A stretch of DNA of 64,000 nt from a bacterium (GCA_023150945.1 JAKLJX010000006.1:124001-188000), one strand, 5' to 3'; counted from the first letter of the stretch, positions 52,617 to 61,463 are shown. The notes: generated by a model from the sequence alone, not told the origin. Numbers and translations: made by a program.

Positions 52617-53219
52617 GTGACCCCAAAACTCTTCTTCTTTGCTCTGGTGTTCTGCGCCGGCGTGGCCTCCGCCCAGTTTGGCGAACAGCCTGCAGACCGG
52701 CTGATGCTCGCCGGCAGCGCCGGCATGTTTCGCGTCAACCACGAAAATTTCACCCGCATCTACGGCCGGCGCAGCGGCTTGGCGCTGGGCGGCGCCGCGG
52801 TCGTCAAGATCCGAACGCCCTACCATCTCGTGGTGAAATACCGCCGCTTCACGCTCGAACACGAGGTGACGGCCGGAGACGTGCCCGCGCAGTTGGAGTG
52901 GCAGGAAAGCTGGATCAACGCGGGTGTGCGCTATCTCAATCGCGGCCCGGGCAAAGTGGGCAATTTTTTCGGCTTCGGCCTGGCCTTTTTCCGCGTCGAA
53001 GAAAGCGGCCCGCTCAGCCTGTTTCGTGAAGCGGGCGTCGAACGCAACGCCAGCGGTTTCTTTCTCGATCTCGGCCTCGATTATCGTTTTGTCAGACGCG
53101 CCGCCTTCTTCATTGAATTCGAAATCACCTCCGCCACCATCGGTGGCGGCACCGGCTTTGAAGGATCGAGCGTCGGCGGCTACCTGCTCAACGCCGGCCT
53201 GCATCTCTCGGTCTGGTAG
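52617..53219 (+). CDS. Outer-membrane beta-barrel protein
   Basis: 200 residues from a GTG at 52617 with GGAAA upstream; the longer open frame has no signal peptide in its first part. The signal peptide KLFFFALVFCAGVASAQ is followed by alternating strands (LALGGAAVVKIRTPYHLVVK, WINAGVRYLNRGPGKVGNFF, FFLDLGLDYRFV) and an end LLNAGLHLSVW with a terminal aromatic, the classic last strand recognised by BamA. It is probably an eight-strand barrel. It precedes the NHL-repeat gene by 58 nt. Confidence 0.8.
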   Translation: MTPKLFFFALVFCAGVASAQFGEQPADRLMLAGSAGMFRVNHENFTRIYGRRSGLALGGAAVVKIRTPYHLVVKYRRFTLEHEVTAGDVPAQLEWQESWINAGVRYLNRGPGKVGNFFGFGLAFFRVEESGPLSLFREAGVERNASGFFLDLGLDYRFVRRAAFFIEFEITSATIGGGTGFEGSSVGGYLLNAGLHLSVW

Positions 53220-53277
53220 GAGAGTTTGTTCCGGTGCCCGTCTGTCAGCCAACTTTTTCAGCGAGAACTCACGGCCA

Positions 53278-54234
53278 GTGCCTGTGCGATTTTTGATTCT
53301 CTTCCTGCTGCTGCAGATCCTTGCCGCCGGCGCCGCCGCCCAGCCGGTGTGGCACGCGCGCTTCGCCGGCAGTTTGCTCGGCGATACGCTGAACACTCGG
53401 CCGCTTGCCCAGCCCGCCGCGCTGGCGCTCGACCCCGACGGCAACCTCTATATCGCGGATACCGGCAATCATCGCGTGCTCAAATGCGATCCGCAAGGCC
53501 GGCTGCTGCGGGAAGTGGGTGGCTTCGGCTTCGATCAGGAACAGTTCGACCGGCCGGTCGATGTTTGGGCAGGCAATGGACTGGATGTCATCGTGGCCGA
53601 TTACAACAATCACCGCCTGCAGCGCTTTGACCGGGACTTGAATTTCATTGCCTCTTATTCCAGTGCAGAAGCGCAGGAGCAGAGCTTGCAGTTCGGCTAT
53701 CCCGCCGCGGTTGCCCTCTCTCCGCAGGGCGAGCTGTTCGTGGCGGATCATGAATTCAAGCGGCTGCTGCGTTTCGATGTTTTCGGCAAGCCCAAAGCCA
53801 GCTTCGGTGATTTCAACTGGGGCGAGGGCGGCCTGCTCCGGCCCGCAAAAATCCTGATCTCCGGCGCGGGCGAAATCTTCGTGAGCGATTCCGTGCGCCA
53901 CGCCATCATGACTTATGACGCCTTCGGCAATTTTGTGGGCGCGCTCGGCGCGGGCTTGCTCGACCGGCCCTGCGGCTTGGCGGAGTGGCGCGGCCTCATT
54001 TGGGTCGCGGATCGCGGCCACCAGCGCATTGCCGGCTTCCGCCGCAGCGGCGAACTGGTTTTCGAATTCGGCCGGCCCGACTCGGCAGCGCCAAGCCTGC
54101 GCGCGCCGGTTGCGCTTGCGCTGCGGTCAGCGAGTCCGCCCGGCGGTTCGCCAAATGCCTCCGGCCGCGCCTTTGTGCTGGACGCCGGCCACAATGCTGT
54201 GCTCGTTTATGAATTGACCCAAAATTCAAATTGA
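53278..54234 (+). CDS. Secreted NHL-repeat beta-propeller protein
   Basis: 318 residues from a GTG at 53278; the open frame upstream is shadow of the barrel gene. A signal peptide (RFLILFLLLQILAAGAAAQ) is followed by six NHL-type repeats with the NLYIADTGNHRVLKCDPQGR signature, then IVADYNNHRLQRFD, LFVADHEFKRLLRFD, IFVSDSVRHAIMTYD, IWVADRGHQRIAGFR and AFVLDAGHNAVLVYE. A six-bladed propeller fits the length. Such proteins bind ligands or partners outside the inner membrane. It is probably co-transcribed with the barrel gene before it. Confidence 0.87.
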   Translation: MPVRFLILFLLLQILAAGAAAQPVWHARFAGSLLGDTLNTRPLAQPAALALDPDGNLYIADTGNHRVLKCDPQGRLLREVGGFGFDQEQFDRPVDVWAGNGLDVIVADYNNHRLQRFDRDLNFIASYSSAEAQEQSLQFGYPAAVALSPQGELFVADHEFKRLLRFDVFGKPKASFGDFNWGEGGLLRPAKILISGAGEIFVSDSVRHAIMTYDAFGNFVGALGAGLLDRPCGLAEWRGLIWVADRGHQRIAGFRRSGELVFEFGRPDSAAPSLRAPVALALRSASPPGGSPNASGRAFVLDAGHNAVLVYELTQNSN

Positions 54235-54269
54235 CCTCATAGCGGGGCAATAGCCGCAACCAAATTCAA

Positions 54270-54328
54270 CCGTGAAGTCGCAAAGGACGCCAGGCCCGTT
54301 TTCCTTTGCGTTCTTCGCGCCTTCGCGG
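54270..54328. repeat. 59-bp imperfect palindrome
   Basis: Arms of 21 nt at 54270-54290 and 54308-54328. The left arm CCGTGAAGTCGCAAAGGACGC and the reverse complement of the right arm CCGCGAAGGCGCGAAGAACGC agree at 17 of 21 positions. The sequence belongs to the GCGAAGGACGCAAAG type of scattered intergenic repeat. It lies between the NHL gene and the next gene. Confidence 0.5.
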
Positions 54329-54477
54329 TCGTGATGGTTTTTAGAGTAATATTCTGTATTCTACCGCACGCACCCAGGAGGACGGCCTCAGGCAAATTGC
54401 GACCAGCAAATTCGCTCCGGTTTTCGCCAGACCCCGGACGGTAAAATGATCGTTCATCGCGTTTGAATTCTGACTTC

Positions 54478-57400
54478 ATGCCTGCCTCTTGCCGTTCACA
54501 TGCAGTGCGTTCGCCGGCGGTCCGCCCAGGCCCGTGCCTGTGGCTGTTGCGCTTCTTTCTGAGTCTCACCTTCTCCGGCGTACTTTTCGCGCAAGCCACG
54601 CCCCCCGATTCACTGCCCGTGTCGTTGGCACTGCGACAGTTCAAATTTGCCGCGGTTGCCGACACCGTCACCCTCGCATTGCCGGACAGCTTCATCATCA
54701 CCCAATCCGACACGCTGTTTTGCGGTGCCGATCGCTTGCCGCGCGGGCCGGATTATCGCATTGATTACGGCCGCGCCCGCCTCACCTGGCTCGGCGGCAG
54801 CACCGCGTGCGACAGCCTGGTGCTGCGCTATCGCATTCTGCCGGTGCGGCTGCCGGCCCGGCTTTCACTCTTTCAACTGCAGCCGCTCAGCGCCGACAGC
54901 CAGAAAACCGCCCGCGGTGAAATTGAAAGCCTGGTAAGCACGACCCAACCGGCGGCCGGCTTCACGCGGAATTTGGGCGCCAACCTGGTCAAACGCGGCA
55001 GCCTAACGCGCGGCCTGAGCCTGGGCACGAATCAAGCGCTCACCGTGGATTCCGGCTTGCGCATGCAAATCGCCGGACAAATTGCCGAAGGCGTGGAGGT
55101 CGTGGCCGCGCTCACGGATCAGAACACGCCGATTCAACCGGAGGGCAATACCCAAACGCTGCAGGAAATCGACAAAGTCTACGTGCAGTTGCGCAGCCCG
55201 ACCTTCAATGCCACCCTGGGTGATTTTGAAATCGCCTATGGCGGCAGCGAGTTTGCCCGCTACGGCCGCAAGCTACAAGGCGCGCGCTTCAGCCTGGGCA
55301 AAGCCCCGGCTGCATCTTCGCCGGGTGAAAGCGGGCCGCGCCAATTCGAACTCACGCTCTCCGCCGCGGTTTCCAAAGGGCAATACGCAACGAATGAATT
55401 CAACGGCATCGAGGGCAATCAAGGGCCGTATCAGCTCAAGGGTGAGCGCGGCCAGATCGACATCATCGTGCTGGGCGGCACCGAGCGCGTGTGGATCGAC
55501 GGCGAGCTGATGACGCGCGGCGAAAACAACGATTACGTCATCGAATACGCCAACGGCCAAATCACCTTCACGCGACGGCGCCTGATCACCGCCGATTCGC
55601 GCATTACTGTCGATTTCCAGTACTCCGATGAACGCTTTCGCCGCAGCCTCTACAGCGGCCAGGGCCTGCTCTCCGCCCTGCAAGACAAAGTGAGATGGCA
55701 AACCACCGTGCTGCACGAAGGCGACAACAAAGACAATCCCCTGAGCTTCACGCTCGGCGAAGAAGAATCGGCGGCGCTGGCGCAGGCCGGCGATCAGCTC
55801 GCCGTGCGTGAGGGCGCAGTGCGGGTGACGCCGCCGGCACGTGGGGATTACATTCGCCTCGACACGACGGCCGTCATTTACAGATACGTCGGCCCGGATT
55901 CCGGCGACTATCGCGTGACCTTCTCCGACGTCGGCGAGGGCCGTGGCGATTATCGCTTGCGCAGCTTCGGCCACTATGAATTCGCCGGCAGGAACCAAGG
56001 CCGCTATCTGCCCGTGATCCTGCTCACGCCCGCGCGCAGCCATTCCGTCATCGACAATCGTCTGGCGCTCGCGCCCTGGCAAGGCGTGTCGTTGATCAAC
56101 GAACTGGCGCTCAGCCGCCTCGATCAAAATCTCTATTCCGGCAAGGATGACGCCGACAACAGCGGCCGGGCCTGGTTGACTGCCCTGCAGGTCGAGCAGC
56201 GGCCGCTCAAGGTGGGCAATTCGAACTGGGGACAAATCGCGCTCCAACTCAACTACCGCAACAAAACCGCGCGCTATCGCGACCTCGACCGCAGCGAGGT
56301 GGTGGAATTCAACCGCAAATGGAATCTTGCCGCCGCTGCTGCCGCCCATGCAGAAGACTTGCTGGAATCGACCGTCACCTATCTTCCCACTACGGGTTGG
56401 CGCTGGCAGGGCAGCCTGGGCCGTCTCGCGCGCGGCAGTTCGCAAGCGGCAGCACGCTGGGAAATCAACACCGACCTGCGGCGCAGAGGCTGGCCCGAGC
56501 TGCGCTACAAAATCGAAAACATCACTCGTGAAGAAAAGGAAACAGATTCGGTTGCCACGGCAACCGCCGATCTGCCCACCACCTCCGGCTGGCTGCGGCA
56601 GCGCGGCAACCTCACGTGGAAGCTCGGGCGCTGGACGCCGCTTGCCGGCTACGAGGCCGAAGACCGCAAGGACACCTATGCCGATTCCGCCAGTGGTTTT
56701 CGTTTTCAAAGCGTCACCGCCGGGCTGGGCGTGGCGGTGAGCCGCCAACTCTCGCTGGAAGCTTCACTGAACGAACGCCAGGACGAGGCCCGCACCCGCC
56801 TGGGTCCGCAGCCCGCTTCGACTGCACGCACGCAAAACTATGCTCTGGATTTGAAGCAATGGCGCGCGCTGGCGCTCAATTTCAATTTCACGCACCGCGA
56901 GCGCGTATTTGCCGGCGACACGATCCCGGCCACCCGCAGCGATCTCGCTGATTTGCGCATCACCTTTGCGCCTTTTCGCCGCGCGCTCAACACCGACTGG
57001 CAGTACCAAATCACCAACACGCAAGCCTCGCAGCAGCAGCGCGTTTTCTTCAAAGTTGAGCAAGGCCGGGGCAACTATCGCTACGATCCTGAGCAGAACG
57101 AGTACCTTCCGGATCCGTTGTTCGGCGATTATGTGTTGCGGCTGGTGAATACCGAGCGGTTCGTGCCGGTTGCAGAAGTGCGGCTGCGCAGCAACATTCG
57201 TCTGACCTTTAGAGAACTGTTCTCTCCCCGGCCGGCCGAAGCCGGCATGCCGCCGCGCCGCTCATGGTGGGCACGCCTGCTCATGCCGGTTTCGCTGAAT
57301 ACGTTTTTGCGGCTGGAGGAAAAAACGCAGGATCCGGAGGTCTGGCAGATCTATCGCTTGCAGCTCTCGCGCTTTCAGGATGAGAAGCTGACTCTCTTCG

Positions 57401-58059
57401 GCACGCAGAGCGTGCAGCAGGAAATTTATCTCTGGGAAAACCGCCGCGAGCAGTCCCTGCGCTATCGTCTCACCGCGCTGCGCGAGCGCAATAATCAATT
57501 GCTGGATGAAGGCTCGCGCCGCACGCAACTGCAGCACGAATGGCGCCTCACCTGGGCGCTGTCGCCGCGCCTCACCAGCCAGAGCGAACTCAAGCTCAAC
57601 CGGGAGGACCGCACCTTCGACACCGCGCGCCGGCTCGACCGGCTGGTGCGCAGCCGGCAGGTGGAAGTTGAGCTGTCCTATCGCCCGCAGCCGCTGCTCG
57701 AGCTGGCGCAGCGCGGCGGCTTGGCGATTGATAGGGATTTGTATTCCGATGCCACGCGCGAGCCGGTGCGCGCGCAGGCAATCTTTCTGCGGCCGCGGCT
57801 GGCGTACTCGCTGCGCGGCAGAGGCCGGCTGCAGGGTGAGGTGGAGTGGGTGCGCGTGACCGCTGCGCCCGCCGGCCAGGTGCTGCCCTACGAGCTGGCA
57901 AAGGGCAATCGCGCCGGCACCACCTGGCGCTGGAACCTGTCCGCCGAATATCGCGTGAGCAGCAACGTGAATTTCTCGGCGACCTATCTCGGCCGCCGCG
58001 AGCCGGACCGGCCGCAGACGCTGCATCTGGGCAAGGTGGAGATGCGCGCGTTTTTTTGA
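54478..58059 (+). CDS. Large SprA-like outer-membrane / cell-surface protein
   Basis: 1193 residues from the ATG at 54478 (a TTG at 54463 is in frame). A signal peptide (LWLLRFFLSLTFSGVLFAQA) is followed by a domain with RGPDYRIDYGRARLTWLGG, then GLRMQIAGQIAEGVEVVAAL, then GENNDYVIEYANGQITFTRR. These repeat the 'given position, then linear strand' modules found in the N-terminal part of SprA. Residues ~560-1193 are barrel-type strands rich in Arg, Gln and Leu, ending LHLGKVEMRAFF with a terminal Phe. Half the length of SprA, it may be a paralog or a surface protein built from the same modules. Exact role unknown. Confidence 0.8.
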   Translation: MPASCRSHAVRSPAVRPGPCLWLLRFFLSLTFSGVLFAQATPPDSLPVSLALRQFKFAAVADTVTLALPDSFIITQSDTLFCGADRLPRGPDYRIDYGRARLTWLGGSTACDSLVLRYRILPVRLPARLSLFQLQPLSADSQKTARGEIESLVSTTQPAAGFTRNLGANLVKRGSLTRGLSLGTNQALTVDSGLRMQIAGQIAEGVEVVAALTDQNTPIQPEGNTQTLQEIDKVYVQLRSPTFNATLGDFEIAYGGSEFARYGRKLQGARFSLGKAPAASSPGESGPRQFELTLSAAVSKGQYATNEFNGIEGNQGPYQLKGERGQIDIIVLGGTERVWIDGELMTRGENNDYVIEYANGQITFTRRRLITADSRITVDFQYSDERFRRSLYSGQGLLSALQDKVRWQTTVLHEGDNKDNPLSFTLGEEESAALAQAGDQLAVREGAVRVTPPARGDYIRLDTTAVIYRYVGPDSGDYRVTFSDVGEGRGDYRLRSFGHYEFAGRNQGRYLPVILLTPARSHSVIDNRLALAPWQGVSLINELALSRLDQNLYSGKDDADNSGRAWLTALQVEQRPLKVGNSNWGQIALQLNYRNKTARYRDLDRSEVVEFNRKWNLAAAAAAHAEDLLESTVTYLPTTGWRWQGSLGRLARGSSQAAARWEINTDLRRRGWPELRYKIENITREEKETDSVATATADLPTTSGWLRQRGNLTWKLGRWTPLAGYEAEDRKDTYADSASGFRFQSVTAGLGVAVSRQLSLEASLNERQDEARTRLGPQPASTARTQNYALDLKQWRALALNFNFTHRERVFAGDTIPATRSDLADLRITFAPFRRALNTDWQYQITNTQASQQQRVFFKVEQGRGNYRYDPEQNEYLPDPLFGDYVLRLVNTERFVPVAEVRLRSNIRLTFRELFSPRPAEAGMPPRRSWWARLLMPVSLNTFLRLEEKTQDPEVWQIYRLQLSRFQDEKLTLFGTQSVQQEIYLWENRREQSLRYRLTALRERNNQLLDEGSRRTQLQHEWRLTWALSPRLTSQSELKLNREDRTFDTARRLDRLVRSRQVEVELSYRPQPLLELAQRGGLAIDRDLYSDATREPVRAQAIFLRPRLAYSLRGRGRLQGEVEWVRVTAAPAGQVLPYELAKGNRAGTTWRWNLSAEYRVSSNVNFSATYLGRREPDRPQTLHLGKVEMRAFF

Positions 58060-58081
58060 GCTATGATCGCCGGTGAGGTTG

Positions 58082-58110
58082 TTGACTTTTGTGGGGTGAT
58101 CGCGTACTTT
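58082..58110 (+). promoter_or_regulatory. Promoter for the DUF2281 / NACHT unit
   Basis: TTGACT at 58082-58087, 17-nt spacer, TACTTT at 58105-58110. Predicted start near 58117, 46 nt before the DUF2281 ATG. Confidence 0.55.
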
Positions 58111-58162
58111 CTCTTTCACAAAATCAATCCTTTCATCAGAAGAATAATCTTGAGGGCAAGTC

Positions 58163-58429
58163 ATGGAACAGGAGAGTATTTGGCGGCAATTCAATACCTT
58201 GCCGATCGAGGCCAAACGCGAAGTTATTGACTTCATCGCCTTTCTGCAGATCCGCTATGTGCGGCCAGCAGCCGAAGGGAAAAAGAGGAAACCAAAACTG
58301 AAGAAGGAGCCTTTTGTCGGGATGTGGAAGGATCGCGAAGACATGAGCGGCAGCGTGGCCTGGGTGCGTGATTTGCGGCGGCGCGAAAGGCTTGACTTTG
58401 CTGCCTTACCCGTAATGTCAAATTTATAG
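58163..58429 (+). CDS. DUF2281-family small protein (antitoxin-like)
   Basis: 88 residues. It starts with a helical part ESIWRQFNTLPIEAKREVID and FIAFLQIRY, then a basic linker, then FVGMWKDREDMSGSVAWVRD and LRRRERL. This is the usual DUF2281 layout, in which the C-terminal WKDREDM..S..WVR..RR motif resembles antitoxins paired with PIN toxins. No PIN toxin follows; instead the NACHT gene starts 31 nt on, on the same strand. It could regulate or neutralise that protein or be a lone antitoxin. The ATG has TTGAGGG upstream. Confidence 0.8.
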   Translation: MEQESIWRQFNTLPIEAKREVIDFIAFLQIRYVRPAAEGKKRKPKLKKEPFVGMWKDREDMSGSVAWVRDLRRRERLDFAALPVMSNL

Positions 58430-58460
58430 CACGCGTACAGAGTGCACGATAGCATTGCCT

Positions 58461-61370
58461 ATGCAAACCAAACGCGCCCTCCGCATCGTTTTATCCTCCC
58501 CCAGCGACGTTGCTGATGAATGCCGCGCGCTGGAAGGCGTCATCGCGGAATTGAATCGCGGGGTGGCGCACGAGCGCAAAGTCACCCTCGAATTGACCCA
58601 CTGGCAGACCGACGCCTATCCCGGTTTTCATCCCGACGGCCCGCAGGGCGTCATCGACCCGATTTTGAATATTCAGGATTGCGATATTTTGCTCGCGATC
58701 TTTTGGAAACGGTTTGGCACGCCGGCAAAGGGCGCTGCCTCCGGCGCGGAGCATGAGATCAGAACCGCGATCAAAGCGCGGCAAGATAGCGGCCGGCCGT
58801 GGATCATGATCTATTTCAAAGAAGCCGATCGTCCGCTGAAGACGCCGGAAGAGCTGCGGCAATATGCCGCTGTGCTCGAGTTCAAACAGGAAATCTCGCC
58901 GTTGGGTTTGTTTTGGACGTTTGAGGACACCGCTGATTTCGAGCGCAAAGTGCGCCAGCATTTGACGCATTATATTCTCGATCACATCCATCCCACCGCA
59001 GGGGAACCTACTACGGCCAGCTCGGCAACACGCGTCCAGGAATTGATCCGCAGCCACCGCCGGAATTTGCAGCATAAGTTCTCGACCATCCATCTCTTCG
59101 GCGAAAAACGCCGGCGCTCAATAGACGCGGGCGACATGGCGGATATCGAGCACGGCTTCGTGCCGCTGCATTTGTTGGACTGGCGGGAGGAAAACAGACC
59201 GCCCGCCGTGCCGCTCGACATTGACAATGTGTTTTTCAATGACACCCCGCCGCGGCACTTCTTGTTGCGCGGCCTGCCCGGCAGCGGCAAAACCACGTTG
59301 CTGCGCTACCTGGCGCATCGTTACGTCGGCGCGGACAGCGATTGCATTCCCGTTTACTTGCGCTGCAAATCTCTCGACTTGAGCGAGGCCACGCTGGAAA
59401 ATTTTGTGCAACAGCAGCTCAATCAGGACAGTGACAGCCCCGAGATTTTCGCAGCACTGTGCGCCCAAGAACGTTTTCTCGAAAAGAACATGGTTTTGCT
59501 CTTTGACGGCCTCGATGAAATCGAGCAAGCGGAGACCGGCAATCGCATCGCCGCGGAATTGGAGAAGTTGGGCCGCAAGTATCCGCGCGCGAAGATCATC
59601 GTGGCCAGCCGCCCGATTGCGTTGCGGCAGGGTGACTTTGCCCAATTTCGCCGCTTCGACGTGCTGCCGTTAACGCCGGCGATGATTCAGGCCTATGTCG
59701 AAAAATGGTTTGCCGGCGAGCCGGAGAAAATCGCCGCACTCGAGCAGAGCCTGGCGCAGCGGCGCCGCATTCGCGATTTGGCCGCCAATCCGTTTCTGCT
59801 CAGCATGATCTGCTTCACCTTCGAGCAGGGCGGGGACGCGGCCCTGCTCGAACGCCGCAGCGATCTCTATGAAGAATGCACCCAGTATTTGCTGCGGCGC
59901 GCTTATGATCCCGAGAGCAGCGCCTCCGCCAAAAGCAATTACGAGCATACCATCGAAATTTTGAAAGATGTATCCCTGCGCTTTTTCCTGTGGAAGGAAG
60001 ATGATTTTCCGGTTGACCATGTGAATGTGATCGGCCGGGCCGCGCTTTCAGCCGAAACCCTGGGCCGGCCGGAAGATTTTCTCAACCGCCTCGAGCGCGA
60101 AACCGGTTTGATTCAACGCGCGAAAGAGGGCTTCACCTTCGTGCATCGCTCGCTGTGGGAATATTTTACCGCGCTGGCCTTGCGCGATAAAATTAACGAT
60201 CCTCGGCGAAAACTCTCGGGGACAAACTTCGTCATCCGTCACGCTGCCAATCCCGATTGGGAGGAAGTGGTGCGGCTTTATGCCGGGCTGCTGCAAGACC
60301 ACAAAAATGTTGTCGAATTGGTCAACGGCCTGTGGAACCTCAATCGGCCGCTGGCCCTGCGCGTGACCACCGAAGTGAAAACGCCGGCCCTGGAATTGCT
60401 CAAACCTCTGATTGATCAAGAAGAGGGCAACCAGAGCAAGCTGCTACTCATTGACAGCCTTGAACAGTCATTGCACCTGATTGCGCCAACCGAACAGCAA
60501 AAATTGGTGCAAGAGACGCTGGACATTTTGCTGATCAAATGCGCCGAACGCGATTGCGAAGTGATTTACCACGGCCAGGAATTGTTGGAGAGGCTGGGCA
60601 TGCAGCCGCTGCAACCCGGCGGCTTGATTTACGAGTTGTTCGATCTCGACCACGCCGCCGAACGCCAGCAAAAATTGATGCGCGATCCCGACAATCATTT
60701 TGAATGGATCGAAGTGGAAGGCGGCGAGTTTTGGATGGGCGATGATGAGCACGAACCCCACGAACGCCCCGCGCATCAAGTCAAACTGAACAGTTTTTGC
60801 CTGGCTAAGCATCCGGTAACCAATCGCATGCAAAAGGACTTCCCCTTTGGCGACAAGTGCGGCCACGGCGGCGACGATTGCCCGGCAGTAGGCAACACCT
60901 GGTTCGAGGCCCATTATTTTTGTTTGTGGCTTGGCGGCCGGCTGCCCACCGAGGCAGAGTGGGAATACGCGGCGCGCGGTGGCAAAAAAGCGAAACGCAC
61001 GCAGTACTATTTTGGCGATGCCGTCGAGGAATTGCCCAAACACGCTTGGTTCGGCGACACCGCCCGCCGCCAAGCGCATGCCGTGAATGAACCAAATCCC
61101 CATACCGGCAAAGAGAACCTCAATCCGCTTGGGTTGGCGAACATGCTGGGTAACGTCTGGGAATGGTGCGCGGATTGGTATGATTCCGACTATTACGACG
61201 AAAGTCCGGAGGAGAATCCGATAGGTCCGGAAACAGGTACTCAACGGGTTTTGCGCGGCGGGTCGTGGGACTACAATCCACTGATCGTGCGCTGCGCCTA
61301 TCGTATCAGGAACAGTCCCACGTATCGTAACTACCTTATGGGGTTTCGCTGCGCCCAGGACAGTCGTTGA
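58461..61370 (+). CDS. DUF4062-NACHT-FGE-fold STAND protein, likely DGR target
   Basis: 969 residues from the ATG at 58461 (a TTG at 58455 is in frame). Domain 1 (about 1-165) is DUF4062, a TIR-like fold: LRIVLSSPSDVADECRALEG ... LLAIFWKRFGTPAKGAASG. Domain 2 is a NACHT NTPase: Walker A GLPGSGKTT at 271-279, Walker B VLLFDGLDE at 345-353, ASRPIALR sensor, then winged-helix and helical parts to about 740. Domain 3 (about 744-969) is the formylglycine-generating-enzyme/C-type-lectin fold: EGGEFWMGDDEHEPHERP, GGRLPTEAEWEYAARGG, GNVWEWCADWYDSDYY and RVLRGGSW. This is the layout of a sensor-STAND-effector conflict protein. Only one of the two FGE catalytic cysteines is present (Cys945). Confidence 0.9.
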   Translation: MQTKRALRIVLSSPSDVADECRALEGVIAELNRGVAHERKVTLELTHWQTDAYPGFHPDGPQGVIDPILNIQDCDILLAIFWKRFGTPAKGAASGAEHEIRTAIKARQDSGRPWIMIYFKEADRPLKTPEELRQYAAVLEFKQEISPLGLFWTFEDTADFERKVRQHLTHYILDHIHPTAGEPTTASSATRVQELIRSHRRNLQHKFSTIHLFGEKRRRSIDAGDMADIEHGFVPLHLLDWREENRPPAVPLDIDNVFFNDTPPRHFLLRGLPGSGKTTLLRYLAHRYVGADSDCIPVYLRCKSLDLSEATLENFVQQQLNQDSDSPEIFAALCAQERFLEKNMVLLFDGLDEIEQAETGNRIAAELEKLGRKYPRAKIIVASRPIALRQGDFAQFRRFDVLPLTPAMIQAYVEKWFAGEPEKIAALEQSLAQRRRIRDLAANPFLLSMICFTFEQGGDAALLERRSDLYEECTQYLLRRAYDPESSASAKSNYEHTIEILKDVSLRFFLWKEDDFPVDHVNVIGRAALSAETLGRPEDFLNRLERETGLIQRAKEGFTFVHRSLWEYFTALALRDKINDPRRKLSGTNFVIRHAANPDWEEVVRLYAGLLQDHKNVVELVNGLWNLNRPLALRVTTEVKTPALELLKPLIDQEEGNQSKLLLIDSLEQSLHLIAPTEQQKLVQETLDILLIKCAERDCEVIYHGQELLERLGMQPLQPGGLIYELFDLDHAAERQQKLMRDPDNHFEWIEVEGGEFWMGDDEHEPHERPAHQVKLNSFCLAKHPVTNRMQKDFPFGDKCGHGGDDCPAVGNTWFEAHYFCLWLGGRLPTEAEWEYAARGGKKAKRTQYYFGDAVEELPKHAWFGDTARRQAHAVNEPNPHTGKENLNPLGLANMLGNVWEWCADWYDSDYYDESPEENPIGPETGTQRVLRGGSWDYNPLIVRCAYRIRNSPTYRNYLMGFRCAQDSR
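61245..61370 (+). other. Putative DGR variable repeat (3' end of the NACHT gene)
   Basis: It encodes RVLRGGSWDYNPLIVRCAYR followed by IRNSPTYRNYLMGFRCAQDSR. In family members RGGSW is usually followed by NNNPNN..RSANRN..NPDNRNNNIGFR, and here nearly every such Asn site holds another residue (Asp, Tyr, Leu, Ile, Ser, Thr). That is the pattern left by adenine-directed mutagenic retrohoming into AAC/AAT codons. The stop follows at once, with DGR-type flanks downstream. No template repeat is in the window. Confidence 0.6.
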
Positions 61371-61378
61371 TATGAGGT

Positions 61379-61435
61379 TACCCTTTGAGTTCTTTTTACG
61401 CTTTCTACCCTTTTGGCGCGAGCGAAGCGAGCGCC
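61379..61435 (+). other. Pyrimidine tract and GC hairpin downstream of the variable repeat
   Basis: A T/C-rich tract with ACCCTTT repeated (61379-61414) runs into GGCGC-GAGCGAAGCGA-GCGCC (61415-61435), a 5-bp stem with an 11-nt purine-rich loop. DGR target genes of the FGE/C-lectin type commonly carry such a pyrimidine run and a GCGAGCG..AGCGAGCGC hairpin just after the variable repeat, next to the mutagenic-homing start site. It could also be an ordinary terminator-like stem. Confidence 0.5.
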
Positions 61436-61463
61436 TCGAAATTTTTTGGAAAACCGAAGTGTG

